Shown here piece by piece: positions 45,994-56,241 of a stretch of 64,000 bases of DNA; position 1 is the first letter of the stretch; each line of letters starts with the position of its first letter. Below the pieces are notes generated by a model, which was not told where the DNA came from, searched no databases, and saw only the letters and a program-made list of their open reading frames with translations. The stretch is taken from positions 1 to 64,000 of the forward strand of contig JAQXBV010000123.1 of assembly GCA_029252195.1 (NCBI GenBank), given 5' to 3'. The stretch is from Yoonia sp. (GTDB taxonomy: Bacteria > Pseudomonadota > Alphaproteobacteria > Rhodobacterales > Rhodobacteraceae). Position numbers and translations under genes: made by a program.

Positions 45994-46983
45994 GTGCCTC
46001 ATGTTTCGTCCTTAGCGTTGTCAGCGGTGTCGCTGAGCCCGCCTGTTGCCTTGGCCCCTTTGGCGGGGATCACAGACTTGCCGTTCCGTCAGCTGGTCGC
46101 GTCTTTTGGTGCGGGCTGGGTCGTGAGCGAGATGGTGGCCAGTCAAGAGATGGTCCAAGCCAAGCCTGGCGTGCGCGAACGTGCCGAGTTGGGTTTTGAT
46201 CAGGCCGGAACCGCGGTGCAGATCGCGGGGCGCGACGCTTATTGGATGGCTGAGGCGGCCAGGATGGTCGCTGACAATGGTGCTGCGATCATCGACATCA
46301 ACATGGGATGTCCCGCCAAGAAGGTCACGAATGGCTATTCGGGTTCGGCCTTGCTGCGCGATCCCGATCATGCGCTCAGCCTCATCGAGGCGGTGGTCAA
46401 CGCGGTGGATGTCCCGGTCACTCTCAAAACCCGCCTTGGCTGGGATGACGCCTGCCTGAACGCAGCCACCGTTGCGGCGCGCGCGCAGGCCGCTGGCGTG
46501 CAATTGGTCACAATCCACGGGCGCACGCGGTGTCAGTTCTACAAGGGCGCCGCCAATTGGGCCGCGATTGCCGAAATCAAGGATGCCGTGTCGATCCCTG
46601 TGATTGCCAACGGTGACATCGTGGATGTGGCGACGGCAAAAGAGGCGCTGCGCTTGTCGCGCTGTGACGGGGTGATGATCGGGCGCGGTGCGCAGGGGCG
46701 GCCGTGGCTTTTGGCGCAAGTGGCGTCTGCGCTACACGGCACGCAGGCGCCGACGGTCCCGCAGGGCTATGATCTCGAGCAGATGGTCTGCGGGCATTAC
46801 GAGGCGATGCTGTCGTTTTACGGCACGGAACTGGGGCGTAAAATGGCGCGAAAACATTTGGGCTGGTATATGGATGACGCGCAAACTGCGCCCGATTTAC
46901 GCCGTGCAGTTTTGACCGAAGCCACGCCGCAGGCCGTTATCCGATTGATCTCCGAGGCACTTGCCGGAAAGGTTGCCGCATGA
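45994..46983 (+). CDS. dusB: tRNA dihydrouridine synthase DusB (NifR3)
   Basis: This FMN enzyme reduces uridines in tRNA. It shows PVALAPLAGITDLPFR, the INMGCPAKKVTNGYSGSAL segment with the active-site cysteine, ITIHGRTRCQFYKG and GVMIGRGAQGRPWL. It opens the classical alphaproteobacterial nifR3-ntrB-ntrC cluster and overlaps ntrB as ATGA. The start is uncertain: GTG 45994 gives 329 residues and aligns best with relatives by eye, while GTG 45982 is also possible. The open frame extends back to 45772 into the divergent ispDF promoter and is not credible there. Confidence 0.9.
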   Translation: MPHVSSLALSAVSLSPPVALAPLAGITDLPFRQLVASFGAGWVVSEMVASQEMVQAKPGVRERAELGFDQAGTAVQIAGRDAYWMAEAARMVADNGAAIIDINMGCPAKKVTNGYSGSALLRDPDHALSLIEAVVNAVDVPVTLKTRLGWDDACLNAATVAARAQAAGVQLVTIHGRTRCQFYKGAANWAAIAEIKDAVSIPVIANGDIVDVATAKEALRLSRCDGVMIGRGAQGRPWLLAQVASALHGTQAPTVPQGYDLEQMVCGHYEAMLSFYGTELGRKMARKHLGWYMDDAQTAPDLRRAVLTEATPQAVIRLISEALAGKVAA

Positions 46984-48050
46984 TCGAGGATAACGCGCTT
47001 TGGGCCTCGTTGCCAGTGCCGGCTCTCCTGTTGGATCGGGTCTATCATATTGTCGAAAGCAATCCCGCCGCTGAAAGTTTCCTAAACCTGTCGGCCAAAG
47101 TGCTGCGCGGCAAGTCGTTATGGGAGAAGGTGCTGATTGATGCGCCGCTAGAGGCGGCTTTCGGGCGCGCGCGCGACGGGCGTACCCCATTGTTTGTCAA
47201 CGACGTGGATGTCGGGAGTGGCGAGCGCCCCCCCATGCAATGCAACATCCAGATTGCGCCGCATCAGGGTCAAGATGACCTGATGATCATGATGATCAGC
47301 CCGCGTGAAATCGCGAGCCGGATGACCAAAAGCCACAACACAGGCAAGGCTGCAAAATCTGCGATCGGCATGGCCGAAATGCTGGCCCATGAGATCAAGA
47401 ACCCGCTTGCGGGGATTACTGGGGCGGCGCAGTTACTCGCCATGGGCCTGAGCCAAGAGGATCAGGAGTTGACCGACCTGATCGTCGAGGAAAGCCGCCG
47501 CATCGTAAAGCTGCTTGAACAGGTCGAGCAATTCGGCAACCTGCGCCCGCCACAGCTCAAGTCGCTCAACATTCACGATGTGCTTGATCGCGCGAAGAAA
47601 TCCGCCGCCGTAGGATTTGGCGCACATATGCTTTTTGTTGAGGATTACGACCCGTCGTTGCCGCATGTACTGGCGGATGCCGATCAGCTTTTGCAGGTGT
47701 TCCTGAACCTTCTAAAGAATGCGGCTGAGGCCAATCCGCATGCCGGCACTGTGCGGTTGCACACCTTTTATGACCCCTCGCTCAGGATCCGGAAATCTGA
47801 TGGCAGCCAAGCGCGGTTGCCCTTGCAGGTCGAGATCATTGATGACGGTCCGGGGTTACCTCCCGAAATCGCCAGCGATGTGTTCGAGCCCTTTATTTCG
47901 GGCCGCGAGAACGGGACGGGCCTCGGCTTGGCGCTGGTCTCGAAACTGATCGGCGATGCTGGCGGATGGATTTCTGTCGAGAGCGTACCCGGACGGACGG
48001 TTTTCCGTGTGTCTTTGCCGCTCGCCCCACTAATTGCAGGAGAGATCTAA
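46980..48050 (+). CDS. ntrB: Nitrogen regulation sensor kinase NtrB
   Basis: NtrB (GlnL) phosphorylates NtrC when nitrogen is short, under PII control. The 356-residue soluble kinase has an N-terminal PAS domain (residues ~5-115), the phosphorylated His137 in MLAHEIKNPLAG, and a HATPase domain with NLLKNAAEA, IDDGPGLP and GTGLGLALV. It overlaps dusB by four bases and is followed directly by ntrC with no spacer. Confidence 0.94.
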   Translation: MIEDNALWASLPVPALLLDRVYHIVESNPAAESFLNLSAKVLRGKSLWEKVLIDAPLEAAFGRARDGRTPLFVNDVDVGSGERPPMQCNIQIAPHQGQDDLMIMMISPREIASRMTKSHNTGKAAKSAIGMAEMLAHEIKNPLAGITGAAQLLAMGLSQEDQELTDLIVEESRRIVKLLEQVEQFGNLRPPQLKSLNIHDVLDRAKKSAAVGFGAHMLFVEDYDPSLPHVLADADQLLQVFLNLLKNAAEANPHAGTVRLHTFYDPSLRIRKSDGSQARLPLQVEIIDDGPGLPPEIASDVFEPFISGRENGTGLGLALVSKLIGDAGGWISVESVPGRTVFRVSLPLAPLIAGEI

Positions 48051-49418
48051 ATGGATGGCACCGTATTGATTGCGGACGACGACCGCACGATCCGCACCGT
48101 TTTGACCCAAGCGCTGACGCGGGCAGGGTGCAAGGTGCATGCCACCTCGTCCTTGGTCACATTGATGCGCTGGGTGGAAGAGGGTAAAGGCGATCTGGTA
48201 ATTTCTGACGTGGTTATGCCCGATGGTAACGGCCTAGAGCAATTGCCCAAGATCAGTGCCGCGCGTCCCGGTTTGCCTGTGATTGTCATTTCGGCGCAGA
48301 ACACGATCATGACGGCCATTCAGGCGGCGGAAGCCGACGCCTATGACTATTTGCCAAAACCGTTTGACCTGCCAGATCTGATGAAGCGAGCGGCCCGCGC
48401 ATTGGAGATCAAGCGCCGTGCCCCATCCGTGCGGGGCAGCGCAGGTGAGGCCCCGCCGAGTGATTTGCCATTGGTGGGACGCACCGCGGCGATGCAGGGT
48501 CTTTACCGGATCGTTGCGCGAGTCATGAACACAACCATGCCTGTGTTGATTACAGGCGAAAGCGGCACGGGAAAATCTCTCATTGCGCGGGCGATCCACG
48601 ACTTTTCTGATAGGCGAAACCTGCCGTTTGTTGTGGTCTCTGGTGTGGACCTTGAGGGGATGGAAGGGCCGCAAACGGCGCTTTCGCGCGCAAAAGGCGG
48701 ATCGCTTGTGTTCGACGAGGTCAGTGACCTCTCGGATAGCGCGCAAGGGCGCATTGTGCGGATGCTCGATACACTGAGCGACGGTGCGCCGCGCATTATG
48801 TCGACCTCGCAATCCAATCTGATGGCGCGCCTTGAGGAGGGATCTTTTCGTGATGATCTGTTCTACCGCCTTGGCGGCGTGACGATCGACGTGCCCTCAC
48901 TGCGTGAACGGGTGGACGATATTCCGCTTTTGGCCGAACACTTTCTGGCGCGCCTTGAACGTGAGGGTGCACCTGTGCGCAGGTTGGGCAATGGCGCGAT
49001 GGACTTGGTGCGCGCCTATAGTTGGCCCGGCAACGTCCGCCAGCTTGATAATGCGATCCGCCGTTTGGTTTTCACCTCCGCCGAAGAAGAAATCACTCGC
49101 AGCGAAGTGGAGGATGTGCTGGGCAATCAGCCCGCGATGGAACCGCTGCGCAGTGGCACGCAGGGCGACAAATTGTCGGGGTCGGTGGCCAAGCACTTGC
49201 GGCGGTATTTTGATCTGCACGGCGGTGAATTGCCGCCGCCCGGACTTTACAATCGAATCCTGCGCGAGGTAGAGGGGCCGCTTTTGGAGATTGCATTGGA
49301 TGCGACTGCGGGCAATCAGGCGAAATGCGCTGATTTGCTTGGGATAAACCGCAATACCTTGCGAAAGAAGATCACAGAGCTCGATATCCGCGTGACACGG
49401 CGCCGCAAATTGATGTAA
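48051..49418 (+). CDS. ntrC: Nitrogen regulation response regulator NtrC, lacking the GAFTGA loop
   Basis: The 455-residue regulator has a receiver domain (phosphorylated Asp53), an AAA+ domain with Walker A GESGTGKS (169-176) and Walker B SLVFDEV (218-224), and a Fis-type helix-turn-helix ([17 protein letters not shown]). Between the two Walker motifs the usual ESELFGHEKGAFTGA section is absent: the text runs [20 protein letters not shown] into the Walker B region. NtrC of Rhodobacter capsulatus is known to lack this loop and to work with the housekeeping sigma factor, so the same is inferred here. It follows ntrB directly; ntrY starts 99 bp later. Confidence 0.94.
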   Translation: MDGTVLIADDDRTIRTVLTQALTRAGCKVHATSSLVTLMRWVEEGKGDLVISDVVMPDGNGLEQLPKISAARPGLPVIVISAQNTIMTAIQAAEADAYDYLPKPFDLPDLMKRAARALEIKRRAPSVRGSAGEAPPSDLPLVGRTAAMQGLYRIVARVMNTTMPVLITGESGTGKSLIARAIHDFSDRRNLPFVVVSGVDLEGMEGPQTALSRAKGGSLVFDEVSDLSDSAQGRIVRMLDTLSDGAPRIMSTSQSNLMARLEEGSFRDDLFYRLGGVTIDVPSLRERVDDIPLLAEHFLARLEREGAPVRRLGNGAMDLVRAYSWPGNVRQLDNAIRRLVFTSAEEEITRSEVEDVLGNQPAMEPLRSGTQGDKLSGSVAKHLRRYFDLHGGELPPPGLYNRILREVEGPLLEIALDATAGNQAKCADLLGINRNTLRKKITELDIRVTRRRKLM

Positions 49419-49517
49419 AACCGCAACAGTGGCGTTGCAGCTTAGACGCAGCTATATCTAGGCCAAGTTACGTCAGTTGGTGGTTCGTGGGGGCAACCTC
49501 ACCTTTATAAAGGGCGG

Positions 49518-51761
49518 ATGCGCGTGCAGCGTAGCCTCACACGTTTGAATTTCGCGCGCTTTAGCCGCTGGCGGCGGTTGCGTGCTGTGCAAAATGCGAT
49601 GGTGCTCGGGCTGGTCCTTTTAGGACCGGTTTTGGCAGTGATGACCTACGTTGTGCTGGGGCCTTTGGTGCAGCCCTCGACCTCTCCGTGGTTGCGATTG
49701 GTGCTGCTCGCCGACCTGATCTATGTTCTCGTCGTGGCTAGTCTGGTGATGCAGCGCGTGGCCCGTATGATCGCGGCGCGGCGGGCGCAATCGGCGGGCT
49801 CGCGGCTCCATATGCGTCTGACGGGCACCTTTGCTCTCTTGGCGCTAACGCCAACGGTCCTTGTGGCGATTTTTGCGATGTTATCTCTTAATGTCGGGCT
49901 TGAGGGCTGGTTCTCCGAGCGGGTGCGCTCGGTTTTGAGCACTTCTTTGACCACCGCACAGGCCTATGAGCGCGAAGAGCGGCAGGAATTGACCCGCGAC
50001 GGTCAGGCGCTTGCCGCGTATCTCAACACCGAACGGCTGCGCAATTTCTTTATGGATGACGGGGACGTCAGGCTGGCGATTACGCAAGTCCAGAACCAGA
50101 TCGATCGCGGCTTGTCCGAAGTCTATTTTATCGATGGCGCCGGAGATATTAAAACGCGCGGGGCAGGGTCTTATGACTTTGACTATGAGCGACCCGCGCC
50201 CGAGCAATTTGTCAACGCGGACGACGAAGGCATTCATATCATCGAAGATGCGCTTAACGATGAATATCGGGCCCTGATTTCAATGCCCAACTTTCAGGAC
50301 CGCTATATTTATGTCACCCGTCAGGTGGATGGCGGCATTCTGGCCTTGCTTGATCAGACGACTGAAACAGTCGCCCTTTACGAGCAATTAGAGAACGACC
50401 GCGGGCGGCTTTTGTTCAATTTTGGCCTGATTTATCTTGGGTTTGCGGTGATCTTGATCCTTGCGGCCATCTGGCTGGGGCTTTGGTTCGCCGAGCGGTT
50501 GTCACGCCCCGTCGGGCGGCTGGTCACGGCCTCGCAACGGGTCGGTGCGGGTGATCTGGACGTGCAGGTGATCGAGGACGATGGCGATGACGAGATATCG
50601 CAATTGGGCATGTATTTTAACCAGATGACGACCCAATTGAAGCGGCAGCGTGACGAGCTTTTGGAAACCAACCGCACCTCAGAGCGGCGGCGTCGCTTGT
50701 TTGACAGCGTGCTGGGATCGGTCACATCCGGCGTGGTAGGGCTGGATTCCAAAGGGCAGGTGGCCTTTGTGAACCGCTCCGCCGAGCGGTTGCTTTCTGT
50801 CTCGGAGGCGCAGGAAACTGACGCGCTTTCGGTCGCTGTGCCCGAATTCGCCCCCTTGTTCGATCTGATGCGCACCGAAGAACGTGCCGTGGTACAAGAT
50901 CAGGTCAGCCTTGTGCGCGATGGCAAGCAAGAAAGCCTCCTTGTGCGCATGTCGCCGCGGCGCAATGCGGATGGCGCGCTGGAAGGCTATGTTGTGGCCT
51001 TCGATGACGTGACCGATCTGGTCAGCGCGCAGCGCATGGCGGCTTGGGGCGATGTTGCCCGCCGCATCGCCCATGAGATCAAAAACCCGCTGACGCCGAT
51101 CCAGCTTTCCGCCGAACGTATCAAGCGGAAATTCTCGAAAGAGGTGGATGACGTGGCCGCGCTTGAGCAAATGACAGATGTGATTGTGCGTCAAACCAAT
51201 GGGTTACGACGCATTGTTGACGAGTTTTCGAAATTCGCGCGGATGCCGGAACCGGAACTGGCGGCGATTGACCTTACCGTGCTTGTGCGCGACGCGGTGA
51301 TGTTGCAAGATGCAGGCCAGCCCGCAGTCAAGATCACCGCCACGTTGCCTGAGTTGCAGCAAAGGGTTGATCTGGACGAGACGATGATCTCGCAAGCGCT
51401 CACGAATTTGATTAAGAACGCGGGTGAAGCTACTGAAACATATATCGAAAAGAACGGCTCTGACGGCTATGTCCCCGAAGTGCGCGTCCAGATGATCTAT
51501 TCGGAGACGCAGGCGGAAATCAGGATTAGCGATAATGGTGTCGGCCTGCCGCAAGACCGTGCGCGTTTGTTCGAGCCCTATGTCACGACACGCGACAGCG
51601 GGACGGGTCTCGGCCTGCCAATCGTTAAGAAAATCATCGAAGAACACGGCGGCACGCTGGCTTTGATGGATGCCGAAAAATTTGATGGCTGCGACCATAT
51701 TGGCGCGATGGCCGTGATCAACCTTCCGCTTGCGCCCCGTGATGCAAGCGGAAAAAATTAA
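49518..51761 (+). CDS. ntrY: Membrane sensor kinase NtrY
   Basis: The 747-residue kinase has four predicted membrane helices (around residues 25-50, 60-80, 100-125 and 298-326) enclosing a periplasmic region. A HAMP linker (~323-385), a PAS domain (~395-500), the phosphorylated His519 (ARRIAHEIKNPLTP) and an ATPase domain (NLIKNAGEA, ISDNGVGLP, GTGLGLPIV) follow. NtrYX responds to nitrogen or redox state in alphaproteobacteria; the exact signal here is not evident. The 99-bp gap after ntrC may hold its own promoter. ntrX follows 15 bp later. Confidence 0.93.
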   Translation: MRVQRSLTRLNFARFSRWRRLRAVQNAMVLGLVLLGPVLAVMTYVVLGPLVQPSTSPWLRLVLLADLIYVLVVASLVMQRVARMIAARRAQSAGSRLHMRLTGTFALLALTPTVLVAIFAMLSLNVGLEGWFSERVRSVLSTSLTTAQAYEREERQELTRDGQALAAYLNTERLRNFFMDDGDVRLAITQVQNQIDRGLSEVYFIDGAGDIKTRGAGSYDFDYERPAPEQFVNADDEGIHIIEDALNDEYRALISMPNFQDRYIYVTRQVDGGILALLDQTTETVALYEQLENDRGRLLFNFGLIYLGFAVILILAAIWLGLWFAERLSRPVGRLVTASQRVGAGDLDVQVIEDDGDDEISQLGMYFNQMTTQLKRQRDELLETNRTSERRRRLFDSVLGSVTSGVVGLDSKGQVAFVNRSAERLLSVSEAQETDALSVAVPEFAPLFDLMRTEERAVVQDQVSLVRDGKQESLLVRMSPRRNADGALEGYVVAFDDVTDLVSAQRMAAWGDVARRIAHEIKNPLTPIQLSAERIKRKFSKEVDDVAALEQMTDVIVRQTNGLRRIVDEFSKFARMPEPELAAIDLTVLVRDAVMLQDAGQPAVKITATLPELQQRVDLDETMISQALTNLIKNAGEATETYIEKNGSDGYVPEVRVQMIYSETQAEIRISDNGVGLPQDRARLFEPYVTTRDSGTGLGLPIVKKIIEEHGGTLALMDAEKFDGCDHIGAMAVINLPLAPRDASGKN

Positions 51762-51776
51762 CCTTAAGAGGGCAAA

Positions 51777-53180
51777 ATGAGCGATATTCTAATCACTGAT
51801 GACGAACGCGACATTCGGGAATTGATCTCAGATATCTTGCAAGATGAGGGGTTTACGACCCGTCTTGCCGGGACTTCCGACGAATGTATGGCCGAAATTG
51901 CCGCCAATCCGCCAGCCCTGATGATCCTCGATATCTGGCTCAAAGATAGCAACATGGACGGGATTGATATCCTGAAGACCGTCAAGCGCGATCATCCTGA
52001 TATTCCGATTGTGATCATTTCCGGTCATGGCAATATTGAAATTGCGGTCGCCGCGATTAAGCAAGGGGCCTATGACTTTATCGAAAAGCCGTTCAATATT
52101 GATCAGCTTTTGGTCGTGATCCGCCGTGCGATGGAAACCTCGAAATTGCGCCGCGAGAATATCGAACTGAAACGGGGCGAAGTTGCCAGCGCTGAAATGG
52201 TGGGCGACAGTGCGGCGTTTCGGATGCTCAAAACCCAGCTTGATAAGGTCACAAAGTCGAATGGCCGCGTGATGCTGACGGGTCCTGCCGGCGTGGGTAA
52301 GGAAATTGCCGCTCGCTATATCCATGCCAACTCGAACCGAGCAGCGGCCCCCTTTGTGACCGTCAGCTCTGCGTCGATCGAACCTGATCGTATGGAAGAA
52401 GTGCTGTTTGGCCGCGAAGGCGGCCCCAAAGGTGTTGAAAAGGGCCTGCTTGAAGAGGCCAACGGTGGGGTGATCTATTTTGAAGAGGTCGCAGACATGC
52501 CGCTTGGCACCCAATCCAAAATTTTGCGAGTCCTCGTCGACCAGCGGTTCCAACGCGTTGGCGGCAATGACAAGGTGCAGGTCGATTTGCGCGTTATCTC
52601 TTCGACAAACCGCGATTTGGCAGCGGCCATCGAGGCAGGCACATTCCGTGAAGAACTCTATCATCGCTTGAATGTGGTTCCGATTGCGGTGCCAAGCCTT
52701 GAAGAGCGGCGCGAAGATATCCCGCTGCTGGCAGAGCATTTCATCGCGATGTTCAACAAGGTGCAGGGGCTGCCGTTGCGCAAGTTGGCCGAGGATGCCC
52801 GTGCCTTGCTGCAAACGATGCTTTGGCCCGGAAACGTGCGGCAGTTGAAGAATGTGGTCGAGCGTGTCTTGATCCTAGGAGAGACATCGGACGAGATTTC
52901 GGCCAAAGAGCTGCCCGCTTCCGACGAAGGCTCTGCGATGGACGAGGGGCGCATTGTGCTCTCTGGCGGGTTGGCGACATTGCCGCTGCGTGAGGCGCGC
53001 GAGCTTTTCGAGCGGGAATATCTGCTCACGCAAATCAACCGCTTTGGTGGAAATATTAGCCGCACCGCCTCTTTTGTTGGGATGGAACGGTCGGCGCTCC
53101 ACCGCAAACTGAAATCGCTGGGCGTGGCCACCACCAATAAGGCGGGGGGCCGTGTCGCCTATGTCGAAAGCGAAAGCTGA
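51777..53180 (+). CDS. ntrX: Response regulator NtrX with an altered sigma-54 loop
   Basis: The 467-residue partner of NtrY has a receiver domain (Asp52 in MILDIWL), an AAA+ domain with Walker A GPAGVGKE (169-176), and a Fis-type helix-turn-helix (NISRTASFVGMERSALHRKL). The GAFTGA loop is replaced: the stretch VLFGREGGPKGVEKGLLEEA leads directly to Walker B, which reads VIYFEEV rather than the usual LFLDEI-type Asp-Glu. Both changes argue against normal sigma-54 activation and perhaps against efficient ATP hydrolysis. It lies 15 bp after ntrY and 54 bp before trkA. Confidence 0.94.
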   Translation: MSDILITDDERDIRELISDILQDEGFTTRLAGTSDECMAEIAANPPALMILDIWLKDSNMDGIDILKTVKRDHPDIPIVIISGHGNIEIAVAAIKQGAYDFIEKPFNIDQLLVVIRRAMETSKLRRENIELKRGEVASAEMVGDSAAFRMLKTQLDKVTKSNGRVMLTGPAGVGKEIAARYIHANSNRAAAPFVTVSSASIEPDRMEEVLFGREGGPKGVEKGLLEEANGGVIYFEEVADMPLGTQSKILRVLVDQRFQRVGGNDKVQVDLRVISSTNRDLAAAIEAGTFREELYHRLNVVPIAVPSLEERREDIPLLAEHFIAMFNKVQGLPLRKLAEDARALLQTMLWPGNVRQLKNVVERVLILGETSDEISAKELPASDEGSAMDEGRIVLSGGLATLPLREARELFEREYLLTQINRFGGNISRTASFVGMERSALHRKLKSLGVATTNKAGGRVAYVESES

Positions 53181-53234
53181 ATTGACGCCACTGCGCGGCT
53201 CTGTCACCTGTGAGCCGATCTGAGGAGAGACCCT

Positions 53235-54611
53235 ATGAAAGTCATTATTTGTGGTGCGGGACAAGTTGGCTGGCAAATTGCGCGGCACCTGTCTGGCGAG
53301 AACAATGATGTCACTGTTGTCGATAACAACCCTGAACTGGTGCGCCGCGCCACGGATACGCTTGATGTGCAAGGGATTTGCGGCTTTGCAAGCTATCCCG
53401 ATGTGCTGGATCGGGCGGGGGCGCGTGACGCGGATATGATCATCGCTGCGACCTATTCGGACGAGGTCAATATGGTCACCTGTCAGGTGGCGCATTCGGT
53501 CTTTCGAATCCAGCGCAAGATTGCGCGCCTGCGGGCGCAAAGCTACCTGACCGCGATTTACTCCGATCTGTATCGGCGTGATCACCTGCCAATCGACGTG
53601 GTGATTTCCCCTGAGAAAGAAGTGGCTGAGGCTGCCTTGCGGCGTTTGTCGGCCCCTGCGGCCTTTGACACCGAAAGCTTTTTCGAAGGCAAGGCACAGC
53701 TTTTGGGGATCACTATCTCGGCTGACTGTCCGGTCATCAATACGCCGCTGCGCCAGTTGACGGATCTGTTTTCGACGCTCAATGCCTTGGTGGTTGGCAT
53801 TCGGCGTGAGGGAATGCTTTTCGTGCCCTCCGCGGGTGATCAGCTCTTCCCCGGTGACGAATGCTATCTTTTCGCCGAAGCAAAAGACGTCAGCCGCGCC
53901 TTGGAAATTTTCGGCAAAACCCAAGCCAAGCAAGAGCGCATTGTCATTATCGGCGGTGGCAACGTCGGTCTGGCGGTCGCCGCTGCCCTTGAGGCGCGGA
54001 TGGACCGTGTCCGCGTGAAAGTGATCGAAAAGGATCGGGCAACCGCAGAAGCGGCCGCAGACGGTCTGGACCGTACGATTGTTTTGCACGGCGACGGTTT
54101 GAGCAGCGCCTTGCTGGAAGAGGCCAATATCGGGGCGGCGGATGCCGTCTTGGTGGTGACGGATGATGATAAGACCAACCTCCTGGCCTCCGTGCGCGCC
54201 AAAGAGATGGGCTGCAAGATGGCGATTGCCTTGGTGAACGATCCGACTTTGGTGCCGTTGATGGGGCCGTTGAGCATTGACGCCTATATCAACCCGCGCG
54301 CCACGACCGTGAGTTCGATTTTACGGCACATTCGCCACGGGCGGGTGCGCGGAGTCTATTCAATCGGCGACGCAGAGGCAGAGGTGATTGAGGCGCAGGT
54401 CCTTGGGACATCGCCGATTTCTGGACAGCGGGTGAAAGATATCAGTTTCCCCGAAGGCGCATTGGTCGCTTCTGTCCTGAAAAACGGTGTTGTGCTCAAG
54501 CCGACAGGCGAGATGCGGATCGACGAGGGTGATGTGATTGCTATTTTTGCGATGGCGGATGATGTCCCTGAAATTGAACGGCTCTTGCAGGTTTCAATCG
54601 ACTTTTTCTGA
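53235..54611 (+). CDS. trkA: Trk potassium uptake regulator TrkA
   Basis: TrkA is the cytoplasmic NAD(H)-binding gate of the TrkH potassium channel. The 458-residue protein has two RCK_N Rossmann domains (VIICGAGQVGWQIARHL at the start and IVIIGGGNVGLAVAAALE near residue 235), each followed by an RCK_C segment. GGAGAG lies 9 bases before the ATG. Its TGA overlaps the trkH ATG by one base, so the two subunits are coupled. Confidence 0.95.
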   Translation: MKVIICGAGQVGWQIARHLSGENNDVTVVDNNPELVRRATDTLDVQGICGFASYPDVLDRAGARDADMIIAATYSDEVNMVTCQVAHSVFRIQRKIARLRAQSYLTAIYSDLYRRDHLPIDVVISPEKEVAEAALRRLSAPAAFDTESFFEGKAQLLGITISADCPVINTPLRQLTDLFSTLNALVVGIRREGMLFVPSAGDQLFPGDECYLFAEAKDVSRALEIFGKTQAKQERIVIIGGGNVGLAVAAALEARMDRVRVKVIEKDRATAEAAADGLDRTIVLHGDGLSSALLEEANIGAADAVLVVTDDDKTNLLASVRAKEMGCKMAIALVNDPTLVPLMGPLSIDAYINPRATTVSSILRHIRHGRVRGVYSIGDAEAEVIEAQVLGTSPISGQRVKDISFPEGALVASVLKNGVVLKPTGEMRIDEGDVIAIFAMADDVPEIERLLQVSIDFF

Positions 54612-56137
54612 TGAGGGATTGGGTCAAAAAGCTACCGTTGTTTGTGATCCTGATGGGGATCGGGTCGTTTGCGATGCTTTTGCCTGCCGCCCATGCGCTT
54701 GCGCTTGGGGATCATACGGACAGTCGTATCTTCTTTTACGGGTTCATACTGTTCTCGGCACTGACGTTTGTTATTGGCTTGGCGACAGCAGGCTATCAGC
54801 CCGCGAGCGTGGCGCGCAGTCAGCTGGTGGCCCTTCTGGCGGCGTTTACCTGTCTGCCCTTGATGTTTGCGGTGCCATTCTATGAGGCTGTCGGGAACAC
54901 CAGTTACCTGAATGCATGGTTCGAGATGGTGTCTTGCCTGACGACAACGGGGGCGACGGTCTATGACAATGCAGGTCGGTTAACGCCTTCGCTGCATTTA
55001 TGGCGCGGCACTGTGGGGTGGCTTGGTGGATTGCTGGTCTGGATTACCGCCGTGTCAATCTTTGCGCCGATGAATTTGGGCGGTTTTGAGGTGCGCTCTA
55101 CGGGATCTGCGGGCAAGGGGGCCATTGCCTCGGCCTTTACCCAGATCTCGCAGGTTTCGGACCCGTCCGAGCGGCTCTTGCGTTATGCCATCCGGCTGAC
55201 ACCGCTTTATGCAGGCTTTACCTTTATCCTCTGGATCGGGTTGGTCATCGCGGGTGAGCAACCCTATGTGGCCCTGATCCATGCGATGTCTGTGCTGTCG
55301 ACCTCTGGGATCACGCCGATTGGCGGGCTTTACTATGCCGCCTCTGGGTTCTGGGGCGAATTGATTATCTTCGCTTTTTTCATTCTGGCCATCTCGCGGC
55401 TGAGCTTTAGCCAAGGCCTTTTGGGCGAAAAAGACAAAGGTCTGTTGTCGGACCCCGAGTTCCGGATGGGTGTGATCCTGATCGTGTCGGTGACGGGGCT
55501 TTTGTTCTTGCGGCATTTTGCGAACGCGATTGACGGGCAAGTGCCAACCAATCTGACGCTGATGGCCCGTGCGATTTGGGGGAGCCTGTTTACGGTGACC
55601 TCGTTCCTGACCACCACGGGCTTCGAATCGCAATATTGGATGAGCGCGGGCGATTGGTCGGGGATCCACACGCCCGGCTTGTTTCTGGTCGGCCTGGCCT
55701 TGATTGGCGGGGGCGTTGCGACCACAGCGGGCGGGGTCAAGCTTTTGCGTATTTATGCGCTTTTCCGGCACTCCGAGCGGGAACTTGAGCGACTGGTCCA
55801 TCCCTCGTCGATTGGCGGCGGCGGACGCGAGGCACGGCGCATTCGCAAGCAAGGGGCCTATATCAGCTGGATCTTCTTCATGCTTTTTGCCATGTCGATT
55901 GCCTTGGTGATGCTGGCATTGTCGCTCACAGGGGTGCAGTTTGAAACCACCTTGATCCTTGCGATTTCGGCGCTTTCGACCACGGGGCCTTTGGCCGAGG
56001 TTGCCGCCGAAAGCCCGATCGCGTTTTCGGGTATTCCGGACGGGGCGAAAATTATCCTCGCGGCTGCCATGGTTTTGGGGCGGCTAGAGACACTGGCAAT
56101 TGTGGCGTTGTTTAACCCCGAAATCTGGCGAAACTAA
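54611..56137 (+). CDS. trkH: Trk potassium channel subunit TrkH
   Basis: The 508-residue inner-membrane protein has the SKT-family layout of about ten helices with four pore segments; selectivity-type glycines appear in TTTGATVYD, STSGITPIGG, TTTGFESQYW and STTGPLAEVA. It forms the potassium path with TrkA, whose stop overlaps its start. The gap 56138-56241 precedes hfq and should contain the hfq promoter. Confidence 0.94.
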   Translation: MRDWVKKLPLFVILMGIGSFAMLLPAAHALALGDHTDSRIFFYGFILFSALTFVIGLATAGYQPASVARSQLVALLAAFTCLPLMFAVPFYEAVGNTSYLNAWFEMVSCLTTTGATVYDNAGRLTPSLHLWRGTVGWLGGLLVWITAVSIFAPMNLGGFEVRSTGSAGKGAIASAFTQISQVSDPSERLLRYAIRLTPLYAGFTFILWIGLVIAGEQPYVALIHAMSVLSTSGITPIGGLYYAASGFWGELIIFAFFILAISRLSFSQGLLGEKDKGLLSDPEFRMGVILIVSVTGLLFLRHFANAIDGQVPTNLTLMARAIWGSLFTVTSFLTTTGFESQYWMSAGDWSGIHTPGLFLVGLALIGGGVATTAGGVKLLRIYALFRHSERELERLVHPSSIGGGGREARRIRKQGAYISWIFFMLFAMSIALVMLALSLTGVQFETTLILAISALSTTGPLAEVAAESPIAFSGIPDGAKIILAAAMVLGRLETLAIVALFNPEIWRN

Positions 56138-56241
56138 GGGTTAATTTTTAGGGGTGGAAACTCGTGTTTTTGCGTTACATACTGCCAGTATAAACGAGGA
56201 AGGTCGGTTCGCGACCGCAAGAATAAAAAAGGGGTCCCGCA

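Noticed and set aside
52875-54089. 404-codon open frame on the minus strand
   Set aside because: It overlaps the ends of ntrX and trkA in antisense; both of those are well supported.
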